This document shows positions 11,079 through 23,145 of a stretch of 33,529 nucleotides of DNA, one piece after another. The DNA is from Didymodactylos carnosus (taxonomy: Eukaryota; Rotifera; Eurotatoria; Philodinida; Philodinidae). How positions within the stretch are numbered: the stretch's first letter is position 1; every line of letters starts with the position of its first letter. The stretch spans positions 1-33,529 of the forward strand of contig CAJNOQ010001291.1 in the NCBI GenBank assembly GCA_905250885.1. The letters run 5' to 3'. The notes under the pieces are model-generated. The model did not search any database, had not been told where the DNA came from, and worked only from the letters and a program-made list of their open reading frames with translations. A program made the position numbers and the translations under genes.

Positions 11079-14000
11079 CTAAGTGCTATCGTTCATTTGT
11101 CGACGCTGATCGGAAGAAAAACCGGTATGAGAAGTAGAAGATAGTGGATATGGAGAAGGTAGTGGCAAGAAATGAGCATTCATAGGATGTTGATATGACG
11201 GCTGATAAGATTGTGGTGAAAATTGTTGGGAATGAGATTGTTCTTTCATATTATTTGATTTTGGGGCATTTCTTAGAAGTCGAGGATCACGTGAATGTAA
11301 ACTAGAGTTCGATACAGCAGCATTCGTATTTGTAGATTTAAAAGTCGATATATTATTTGGTGTCATAGAAGATATCGATGTTTGTTGTTGCATAAGAGAA
11401 TATGTTTTTAATTTTTCCATACGTATTCGTTCATCATTATCACGTTGCCATTGAACAAATTTTTCTTGATATTTTGGACCACGTGGATCATTATTTTTCA
11501 AGGGTTCCGGCAATGCATACGGTTGTAAATTGATGATAATTGGTCGCACCACATAATTAAAACGACCATTAATTGTTCCATGAATCTCAAGTAAATCCTG
11601 GTTACCAGGTAGAATAGTTGAATCACTAAAAATAAAGATTAACGAGAATCATAAAACGCTGTTTAAATTTGAAAATTTTCTAAACTAACTTTGGATTAAG
11701 ACGATTCTGTTTTAACTTTTGTAGCATTGAAATGAAGTCAAATGATGGTGCAGCTGTTGTAACCGTTCCTTGTACGTTGAATGAATTATCAGTCTAAGAT
11801 ATAACAAAAACATATTTGTATAAATCAAATTATTAACATATATGTATATATATTACCATAAGGGAGCCGGGTGTTTTGAATATGTCCTGGAAGGATTTTG
11901 ATTTATGTTCTTCTTCTCTATCGTCAGTTATGAAAGAAGAATCTACTGACGGATTTACTGTAGTTGACGTAACAGATGTTTGTTGATTAGGTGGTAGAGA
12001 CAGAAGTCCAAGTGGCAATGGCGGGGGCGGTAACACCGTAGATAAGGAAGTTGTGGAGGAGGGTAATTGTGGTAATATGGTTGGAGAAGTGGTTGTTAAA
12101 CTACTTCCACGTTCATCAATATCTTTTATTGTTGTATGACTCGATATTCGTTCATCTATATCTTTACCTAATTGTGGACTTGTTGAAAACGAAGATGATG
12201 TTTGTCCAGGTGTGGAAGATACGGAAGAGTTTGAATTGAATTTTGTGTTGGCAGCAACAGCGGTAAATGCAGCGGCTGCCGCTGCTGCAGCTGTGTTAAG
12301 AAAGTCTAAATTTGGCGGTGTGATTGGCATTCGAGATGAACCAGGAAATAAAAATGGTACTCTAGCACCAGCTGAAAATAAGCCGGGATGTAGAGGTGGA
12401 GGCAGACTATTATTATTAAGCGAAGGTCGAGATAGCCGCGGAAATATTGGATTAAGTAAATGTTGTGGAGGCGGAGGAAGACCGGAAGGCATTGTTAATA
12501 ATTGAAGTGGTATTGGTAATGGACAGGTATTCGAATTTGCTGTTGTTGTTGTCGTTGATGGATTATTTAGTCTTGATACATCATTTGATGTACTTGTATT
12601 CGCAGTGCTCGTACTGTTATTCGATGAGTCGTCCTGTTCTGTTGTCGTATTTAATGTATCATAAAAAAGACCGGTTCTACAAGAAAAACTTAATGGTCAA
12701 CGAAGAATAATAGCAATCAAATCATTCTTATTTAAAGAAATGTTCTCCAAAAATACCTTTGTTGCATTAAATTGTTTGTTTGTGCTGGGCTACTGCTTTG
12801 CTGTTGAGTTGAGGAAGAATTTTGTGCCGTGTCAGCACCAGACGTAGAATTACCATTTGATGGTTCTTTCACGTATAATTCCATCAACGCCGGTATGGGA
12901 AATTGTTGCTGTGACGTTAGTTTTTCAGTATTTATCATTTGATCCTTCGATGAAGCATTCATTTGTCTTGGTGGTGAATCAAATGTACTTGAACGTTGTT
13001 TACCATTGTTTATCGATTGTTCGTCCTGTTCATTCAAATACTAAAAGTATTAAAAATACGAAGTTAATATGGTAATTCGAAAAAAGATTAATCACTAAAC
13101 CTACTTTTTCGAATGCAAAACGTATATCTTCATTAATAATTGGATCATGCGAAAATTTGCATCGATCACCTTGCGTACAATCTTTTGTACCCGTATGAAA
13201 AAATTTACATGGAAATTCTGAATGAAGAAATGGACACATGTCATTTTTTTGACAATAGCTTTGAACATAATATTTGCATAAATCCGTTTTTTTAGGAGGT
13301 TTATAATCGTGACTAAACAGGCATTCAGAACCCTACAACAGAAAACAAAATAAATCTTACACTTCTTTATGTGTAACATGATTACATACTTTCATGCAAC
13401 GATTTTCCATATAAAATTTACAAATTGGTGTTGATAAGGATGTTTCATTTCGATATCTCTGATTTCCACCTGTATTTGTGTTATTATTGTTGCCACTAAC
13501 ATTTGTTGTCGTGCCAGATGAAGCAGTGTTACTGTTATTCGTCGAAGCATTACGATCTCGATCTTGACCCCATGGTCTTTCACGTCGATTTTCATAATAA
13601 CGTCTTCCTCTATTTTCAATACTATTTTTTGAATTATCTTTTGAAAAATCTCCTGGTCTCATTTTTCGTGGTTTTCTGTCGCTACCACGATTATGTCGTT
13701 CATTTCTATCTCTATCACGATCACGCTCACGCTGAAAAAATCAAACAAAGAAATAAGTTAAACTTTTTTCTTTACGAACTAAGATAAAACATACATATGA
13801 CATTTTCGGTTTTTGTACTTCTGAATCATCTCTTGGTAGCTTTTTGTTTCGATTTCCATCTTGTTGATCATGACTGACTTCACTCTGATCTTGGTTTTCA
13901 TTGTGTCCAATTTCATTATCATCATCGGCACGTCCTTCTTCGTCATATTCTTCGTCTTCTCCTTCGTCCATGGTCAGTTCCTCGTTCTGTTCATCATGTC

Positions 14001-15602
14001 CATTTGTAAGTATATTTGAAGACTGTTCTTCGTTTGACTGTTGATCATTATATACATTTGATTCTTTCTGGTTTTGTTCTTGTATTTGTTCACCGTTATT
14101 TCTCTGTGATGGAGAAGTCGAACGACGTTGTTGCTGTCCACTTCGATTCGATTTCGGAGGCCAGACAGCACCCATCATCTCATCGTCTTCAGCTTCTTCA
14201 ATATCTTTATCAACATCTACAAAGCCACCACCACGAAATTTACCACGCTAAAATTAAAATTTGAAATTCAAACTGCTGATATTTTGGTAAATAATAGACA
14301 GATGTATCCTACCGGACGTTTTTTATTACGATCATCTCTTTCTTCACTGTGACGTCTTTTTCTTCGTTTTTTCGGATCGTATGATGTTGATGCTGTTTCA
14401 TGTTTACTATTTCGATTTTTCTCTCGAACATCACGATCTTTGGAGTACTGACGTTCGTTCGTTTGAACATTGTGATGGTGCCCGCGATGACTATGATGGT
14501 GATGATGATCTCGTCGACGATAGCCAGGCATGGAGTTTCGATTAGTCGTAGCACCGGTGTCAGCAAACTGATGTACTTGTTGCTCATCATTTTGAGGCTG
14601 AGCACTTTCCGGTTTATTTTCTTTTGCATCTAAAATTAAGTTTCATTCTAGATAATACAACACACTTTGACTTAGAAGACATAAGGTCAAACGTTTTTCT
14701 TATTATTTTGTCTTTAAAAGAAAAAGTATTTTATGGAACACATATTCATACGTCTCGAAATCTTTTTCGTTTACTTTTCTCATACTGCTTACTATACTTG
14801 AAAAATGCATCCTGGTAAAAGTTTTATCGTGTCCACCATTATATGCTACTTTCTATCACAAAATTGTTTTCTTACTATCTGCTCTTCTTCTGAACAACCT
14901 TGATCTATATCCATTAGAATACCAGAGTACTAAATTTTCTTGTTTATCGCTGAACAAAATATTCATTGTCCGCACTTACAAGCATACGAATTTTTACTGG
15001 GAACAGAGTAAGAAGCTCAAGTCATTGGATCTTAGTCGACATAGTAGCAATACTTAGAGATAAGTATATTCCATAGTCTCGCCGAACTTTTATCATCAGA
15101 AAAAAATCAGCTAAAGATGACATTTGAAGGTATACAAGTTTATAAGACTTAAGAACATTATGAAATTCTACTATTCATACATACCATCACGATTTTCTTC
15201 ACATTTTACTTCTTCCGTTTTAACATCAGACTGATCTGTTTCATCTTCTTCAACTTCACCCTCTTCAAGTTCGCCATCTTAACATAAAACGGATAAAAAT
15301 AGAGGAAAAAATTTAGAGCATATATCATTTTAAAACCTACCTTCTTTTTCCTCGTTATCACTGTCCGTTGAATCTCGGACATTTTTTGATAAAGCAGGAT
15401 TAGACCTAAGATACGAATAAGAAAATGTTATAAGAATACAAAAATTTTCGGTATCTCCTTGATATCGCACAACAACAAAAGCTTATAGATCCATCATAAT
15501 CCCGAATCAAAAAGAAAAAGGAGTTGTTTTTTATGATTCTTTTACACGGCTAAATCGAATAGAAATTGAATATCACCATCGAAAGAACAGCAACATTTCC
15601 AT
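11079..15602 (-). CDS. ZC3H4: Triple CCCH zinc-finger protein, ZC3H4/ZC3H6/Su(sable) family (11 exons, about 1092 aa)
   Basis: Exons on the minus strand: 15602-15577, 15405-15341, 15277-15185, 14629-14313, 14247-13795, 13731-13390, 13332-13105, 13040-12757, 12676-11857, 11793-11690, 11625-11079. All joins keep phase. Three adjacent CCCH fingers lie at residues 422-440 (C-x7-C-x5-C-x3-H), 451-469 (same spacing) and 474-494 (C-x9-C-x5-C-x3-H), in the order and context of ZC3H4. Other family marks are an acidic DGELEEGEVEED near residue 31, RS/RE- and DE-rich linkers, a His-rich run, a Pro-rich C-terminal half with eight alanines (732-739), SKSFQDIFK (862-870) and a DPR/DPRL motif. In mammals ZC3H4 with WDR82 forms the Restrictor, which ends unproductive nuclear transcription. 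Su(sable) does similar work in flies. The same role is inferred here. The first exon (ATG in ACAATGG, in-frame stop upstream at 15666-15668) is the least certain part. Confidence 0.92.
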
Positions 15603-18600
15603 TGTGTATAAGCGACGATCTTGACGATCTCTCTCAATAACAGTCGCATATTCAGAAGCAAGAAGTTATTTTTTTTTCAAAAGCTTACATTTCATATATT
15701 TCTGAAAAGAAAAACATAACAGAAATTAAAATCACATTAGCACTATTATCCTACTATACCATTATTAGTGACAGCATGGTGTACTATGCATGTATGTATA
15801 TATGCGTTCAACAAGCGCACACAAAAGAACTTCCGTAGATCTCTTTTTTGCTAGTTAAGGTGTCTTATTATTTTAGTATTTTACAACAAGTTAATAGTTG
15901 TTCAGCTTCAGATCATAAAATCTTAACTATTTATACAATGATGATTATCCAATAGTCGATGTTTTGATAGTCTATTTCAGAATTAATAAAAATATAGGCG
16001 GGACACTGATGATTCATCAACTAACAAACAAACAAACTTTTCAAATGTACAAAGCTAATCCCTTCCTGGTTGTTAGATTTTTTGAGAGTAGAAAACTATT
16101 TGTAATGCATGAACAATTAGCATTAATTTACAAGTAAAATAATGTTTAATGTTTATCTCTTACAATAAGTTTTTCACAATTTTTTCTGTCATTTTTTGAA
16201 TGTTATATCAAACTACAAAATATGTGATACTGATCTAGCTGAGACTATATCGATTCATAATGTACAACTAAACGGCGCATTAATGCTTGCTTTTGTCGTC
16301 AAGTTGAAACAGTCAAGGTACCGTGCTGTTTGGACTAATAAAAGTATCTGTTGAATGAATGAATATACTCGATCAAACAGACTGATCAGTCTGTCCTTTC
16401 CTGAATCAGAAACGGACAGAATTTACCAGCTTTGGTGTTGAAAGAACGGTTTTTCATTAAGTAACTACCCACAAGTCTATTTTGCATGCAGCATCACCAC
16501 TGCCAGATACTCGCCAATGTTTGAAACAATTCGTGCTGTCAGATAATAAGTTGTGCAATTTGCATACACATATATGCTTAAACAGAATGGTCAAGAAACG
16601 ATTTCGATCGTGTTGATCTTTCAACAGCAACTAGACGAAGATAATCGAGAGAAAATTTACGAAGGCACTTCTGATAACACGAAGTGTTCATCAGTGCTTC
16701 CCTTTATAAGAGTAATCTTAGCATTTTACTGATCATGAATACTGATGACGCTAAACAGTCGTCTCTAAGTTGATTTTGTACTGCCGAGGATAAGTAACTT
16801 ACTGTGATAGATGTCGCTAGTAGTCTGAAAAATAGGTCCGGAATCATTTGAAGTACAGTTCAGGTTAAAAAAATATTTTTGTTCATTACAGATTGTAAAC
16901 TATTAAAGAAAAAAACCACTATGCTGATTGCTTTTTAACTCTCGTGTCTTAAACATTATGCATTTTAAACAAGGTTATGAGAGGTGAGAAGCTATACAGG
17001 AGTTGCAGTTAGAACCTTCTTATTAAAACTATAATTAGCGCAATAACATCAGGTAAGTCGAAAGACAGCATAGAGCACTCGATGGGTTATTAGATCAAAA
17101 AATCTGCTATGCCCGAAAGTTTTTACTAGGTGGAAAAATCAACCAGTCTGCCATTAGAAAGTCACACGTGCGCTTCCCTGCGAGAAAAATTAGATGAAAA
17201 AACACCACCAAAAGCAAACAGATGCCGGGTAGTTTAGAACTATCTCCAGCTCGACCTATTATACCAAATAGATTTCTTCTTAGCTTCCATTGCGAGATGT
17301 TATTTTTTGAAAGCAAAGCTTATTATACTCTATTCTTGGCTTATACTCACCATTACAGTGAAACATCGACGAAGTTAGAGGTCATTTTTTCCACAAAAAG
17401 TCTTAGACTTCATAAATTTTCTTCTTTCACATGGCCTCGCATTCAGCAAAGGTTTAAAAAGAGCAATCACTTTTACTCTATGTACTCTTCCTCAATATTC
17501 TACTCCCTTTTTCAGCATTAGTGGACTGCACGAGGGTATGGGTAAATGCAATATATATGCAAGGTTCAAACTAAATTTGACAGAAAATCAAAGGGAGAAT
17601 AAATCATTGAAGACTTCTAGTAATAAGTCAAATGGCAGATAAAAATTTGATACGATTATTCGTTTTAATTGGTTTTAAAGAAGTATCATTCAGTCGTTTG
17701 TTCGTTCAGTTCTAAAAGGTGATGATACACCTTGACAGTTAGACGTTTCGTTACTATCTGTAATTTGACTTGATACTAAAAGTCTTCGACAGTTTGTTTG
17801 TGGCAAACTCGTGATAAAACCATTGTGATGTCTTAGCTACAAAATCGATTTTTTTTTGTCTTTGGTTCAATTATCAGCTATTTCAAGCTGAGACCACCAA
17901 CATTCCTTTTTCTTACACTATTTGATTCTTATCCTTATTTGGCGAATGCATTTACTTCAAATACTGCCTATATGATGAAATTACTTCGTTTAGCAAGCAG
18001 AACACAAACAATCACTATTTTCAACATTACTAACATAAGAAAAGAGAAAGTATTATTCAGTTCTCCCATGTAAGAGAAATTTAAACGCATCAACTATACT
18101 CTCATTTTACATTTTCTTTCTCTTTCTCAAATACTCAAGAGAAGAAGACGAGTATCGGCCTTATTGTTGTTTCCTCTTTTCTGCTAATATTTTAACTGAA
18201 TACTAAGGCCGAAATATATTGTAATCGTTCAGTCCACACTAGATAAACTTTCATACAAGTAATTATCTACGATCTGTCAACGGAACATTCTAAAGATACA
18301 ACTAATTTAATAACTGGAAGCAAACAAAAAGCAGCATAAAAGAAAACGTTCGTTTCTGTTCTCTGTCCTCAAGAACATGATAAAATACCCATTTTTAACG
18401 AAGCATAGACTATAGCGCTTTCACATACACACCAAGGTGAAGCAGGATGAAGAAATGAAAAAAATGTAAAAAAAACGTTCTAAACTGAAGGTCAGCATAA
18501 CACTTCTCTGCTGCGTATTTCTCAATGACAAAACTCTCAGAGATCTCCTTTTAACGTAGAAAAATAAAAAAACTTCTGGTTCTGGCATAATATTAAGACC

Positions 18601-21600
18601 TTATTGATCGTAATTGACTCTTATACTCACTCACACGTAAGGAAATAATAAAGATGCAAACAATGTAAAACACATGGATTAGCAAACAGAGATTCTTGTA
18701 CTCACTTTTGTTCTTAAATTAATATTAGATACATTTCTAGTTTGTGTAAAGATAATGCGGAGAACATTAGGCGTACATACTGTACTAATGATTTTGATTC
18801 ATACGCCCAGAAGCAGTCTATGGGAATATTGCAGAGTGACTACTATAGAGATTGTAACAGACAATGGTTTCCATTCCACTAACATAGGACGTTTCTAATA
18901 TCGATAAGTCTAAGTCGCAGATCTATTAAAGTATTTAGCAAACGAAAGAATCGTAATTTTCTCCCTTTAATCTCGAAACCGGCTGATCTCATCCAAGGGA
19001 TACGACTACTTGAAGCGTTATTATTAAACGAGCCAAAACAGTCCTATCAAGGTACGATAAACACACATCGTCTGTTACAACACTCTAATTGTTCGAGAAA
19101 AAGTAGTTCAGCAACAAAGACAATGGAATATTCCTCCTCCAACACGACCATTCTCAACTATTATTTACGAAATGATCATTCGTTTCAATGAGGTATCTAG
19201 ATGCAATTTGTTGTTGTACAAATACAGACACACACGCAATAATTATATTTTTTTAAATAAATATATTTCAACCTTTTAAACGTCATCATGACGATTTTTT
19301 TTTGTGAATATAATGATTTCTTGTTACAGGGAATAGATATGACCACAACAACAAACTACTACTGTAAATGTGTTTGACTGCTTCTGAAATATGTTTGTAC
19401 AAAATATTACTAGTAGATGATGATGCGAGAGGTTCGGTCGACTATATTTTGTTTCATACTGATGCATACTATACGTGTATACGTTATATTTCTGATGTGA
19501 ACTTCTTATTTTTTCTCTTTTTTTCTTTTTACTTATATTTTTACAACACAAAAATTGTTTTATTTGCTATCAACCGACCGATTCGACATATGACGATTTG
19601 TAATGTGCATTCTTATTCGTTTAATCGCGGCAAGGCAAACAAAACAAAACAGCAAAAGAGAAATTTTTTTTTCTCTGTTCTATGGTCACAACCACATACA
19701 TTTCTCTTTGCCATGTGTATAAAGATTCTCGGCATATGTAATAGTCTTAGCGACACATAAGCAAACGGAAAAAGAATAGAAACTATAATCAATGATACAC
19801 TGCATTTATTTTTCGAACGTTCTTTATCTCAGATGCAACTTGGCCTAGACGCTTTGAGAAATTGATTAAATTAGAAAAATTGCTGGAAATAATGCATAAT
19901 TTTAATGACAAAGACGACAAATTTTCTAATAGTAACTTGAGCCGAAGTCAAATAGCCTATACAGGTTTTTTAGCTTGGATTTTCTTTACAGAATATTGAT
20001 GACTAAGACTAAGAGACTAAGACTTTTATTCACGAAAAGTGTAACTACATCTGTATCCATCCAAAAAAGCTCCTAAATATATCAACAAATATATTGATAA
20101 GTTATATGCTCTAGGTGCTTAAGAGAAATAAAATTAATCGCTCTCCCATCACCAACATGTTATAATAACTATCCTACTTTAATTACATAGCGTGATGCGA
20201 CAGGTGGTCTAGATACATAGTTTAGAAATCTCAGAATTCTTGTCGTTCGGTAGCGACCAACATTTATAGATGTCGCCAGTTCTTGATGAGATCAATAGAT
20301 TCTAGTATTTACAACGAAAATAGAAAAAAGTTATGGTTTTATTTAGCATGTTGAACTTTTCGTGCTCGGAGTCGTCCAAGCAGTCGTTTGAGAGGTTATC
20401 GGATCTTGGTAAGAAGGGCTTGAAAGTATCAGTGTCCTAACAACACTTCTTAGATCTGTTCTCGTGGCCTCTTAACCTATCGGAAATGTAAATATCTGAG
20501 GTCTTCAAATTGATACGTCATCGTCATCTTATTTCAATAAATCAAAGTGTCACTTTCCAAGTAGTTAAGCTTCGCTAAGGTCTCATCATAATTCGAATAC
20601 TCAAATTACTGTTTGAGTGCTAATTGTTAGAAATAACTCTAAAATAAATATATACAATCTTTGCACACTCCCTCGTTATACAAAAAAATCGAGATTTCAT
20701 GTTTTCTACAAGCATTATTCTTACAGATTTAACGCATTATATTGTCGAAAAACGTTGAGGCAACTACAGTCTTAACTTACACTCTTAGCTTTATTCATGA
20801 TTAGGAGTTTATTAAAACAAATTTAAAAGATCAAAATATATAACTTTTTGACTTATCTACGAGGTCACTGTGAAATATACATCTTTCTCTGAAAAACGTC
20901 GTGAGAATAGAGGTATCAAGTTGAGAAAGTTGGTGTAGCTTCTCTCGTGCTTCGGTGAACCAATTATGCTAAAACTTGGAATTAAAGAATATTGCGGACG
21001 GTCTTTTCAATACATATTCTTAAACTTCGCACTAGTACGATCTTCAGAAAATTGAGAGGTTTTTAATAGTGAAATACGCGATAGAAAAGTTTCGACTGAA
21101 TAATCGAATTTAAAATTCTTCAAGCCATATGGTGAATAACAAACTTTTAAAAAAAGTGCATTTCTAATTTTTAAATAAAATTTGGGAATTTTCTCAGATT
21201 TGTTTTCAATTTTACATATCTCAATAACGTTTTAAAAAAAAATAGATTCTTTGACTCAAGTCTTTGAGGTAAAAAATTCTTGGCTGGTAAATCTGACATA
21301 TTCTTCATTTTTAACCGTGGTGGTAGATCACAAAGGAAGCAAGTGTCACTTCCTTTTTGCGGTAGGATAAGAAAATAAATTGCATGACTTACCTAGTATC
21401 GGTCTAGTTTGAGAGCTGATCAAAACATATCCATGTCAAGACGTTCTTACTATACAGCAACGTTAATGTTTGATGTTTTCATCTGTTGAAAGTTAAGAAC
21501 AATCAATAATAACTTTTTGATTTTGAATCCCATAAAAATATAATAGTAAACTAAACAAAAAGAACAACATATTCAGAAAAACAACAATAATGTGAATCTA

Positions 21601-23145
21601 CCGTTATTATCTTCATCTACCAAAATAGAAAGAATCAAAATACACAAGAGACTGTATCCCGTGGACAATGCATAGATAGTCAACGACTCATAGGAGACTC
21701 AAAATCCTCAGCTCAGCAGAAGACGAACAGAAACTAGATTTGGAATTTATTTAGATTAGCATTGTATACCTTTCCTTAAATGAAAAAGATATTGTTCCAT
21801 TTAATTTCTGTAACAGTTCAGTGAGAGCAAACGAATACCTACGAGTTCTTCTTAAAAAAGAAGCATTTTTCCACAAATAACGCTTTCGTTCTCCGCCTAC
21901 TTTAATCCCAACACTAACCGCTTCTCATACGATTTTCGAAGGATTATTGGTTAGAAAAAAATATACACAAAGGAAACTTAATAAAGTACATTCCATAAGC
22001 AGTATTCTACGAGTCTGCTTTAATCAGAAGTTTCGTGAAATCCCGCTATTATAGAAAATGCGCTGATTTTCTTCATCTTTGCCAGCTTCGAACATTCACT
22101 ATTCGTGGTTGACGCTTGGACGTAGTTAGAAGTTACCTGCCCAATAACAGCCGCTAAAAATGGCCGCCGAAGATAATATTTGACTTTTTCTCTTTTCGTT
22201 CAATGAAAAATTCAACCAATGTCTATATACACGATTAAATGTGTTAATCGATTAGATCAATGCATTCTGTTTTCTATGTGGCGGCATATATATATATATA
22301 TACATATAGCACATTTCTCTTTTGCTGCTTAACTTTAACTCCCGGATCTGTGACTACGTAATATTTTAACAGATCTGATCTGAACGTATAAAAATTTTGC
22401 AGCGTTTCTTTTTCTTCAGAAGTCTTCAACTTCCAGCTATTGTTTTAGTTACATTTTGTTTTAGATGAGTCATCTAAGATGTTTGTTGTTAAATTTGTAA
22501 TTGATCAAGGTAGAGAAGTTAATTTCGGTCCATTTAATTGAAAGTGGTAAAACGAAATCCCTGTGACGATAAAAAAACTCTTTTAGCCGGCCGGTATTAG
22601 GCAAAACTTTCAACTGTTCCCGTTTTGTCCGCTTTACATTTCATATCAAAGTAGAAAATCCCACTTTGACCCTAACAGTAAAGTGGAATGCTCCACTCTG
22701 AAAAAACTTCCTATTAAAACACTGCGTCCAACTCCGACTCTTGGAGGTGAATTTTGATGTATCAATTTTTTATTGGTCAGCTATGACATGCAATCAAAAA
22801 GAAGTATGGAGTGAGTCATTCATTTGTTCATAATATTGAATAATGTTATTTTTCAATTTTAACTCAATCTAACTACTTTTAAATTATGTACAACCAGTTT
22901 CCTGTTTGCTTTAACCAAATGAAGATCTACTAGTAGGGAATAGCTTTAAATACAAAAAACAGTTTATTAGTTCGATTTCGATATCTTAGATGCTTAGCTT
23001 TTTCCAGTTGAATGCTTAGAAAAGAGGAGGTAAGCTTCAGTTTCATAATAGTAGATCTAAAAACGTGAGCTTTTTATTTTTCGTTCTTTCTTTAGAATGT
23101 AGCAAATTATTATCAGTTTTTCTGTTTGAAAAGAATAATCGTTAA
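15603..23145. other. 7.5 kb intergenic region between divergent genes
   Basis: This region separates the 5' ends of the CCCH gene (-) and ABL (+), so it should hold both promoters. No ORF here has recognisable homology or exon-like splice context. Points noted: a LINE-like 3' tail at about 16262-16364 (AATAAAAG then TTGAATGAATGAAT), an AT microsatellite at 22286-22302, and a short inverted repeat around GGCCTTA (18150-18215). I see no tRNA or rRNA. Much of it may be regulatory DNA or decayed repeats. Confidence 0.45.
22286..22302. repeat. AT dinucleotide microsatellite
   Basis: A short uninterrupted AT run followed by ACATATA lies about 850 bases upstream of the ABL start codon. It is simple sequence with no assigned function. 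Confidence 0.8.

Noticed and set aside
12212-12505. 97-codon plus-strand frame with poly-alanine and glycine
   Set aside because: It is antisense to the low-complexity Pro/Ala exon of the CCCH gene. Its openness follows from the repeat bias of that exon.
17107-17521. Overlapping frames on both strands in the intergenic region
   Set aside because: Composition is not coding-like and there are no family matches. They are mutual shadows.
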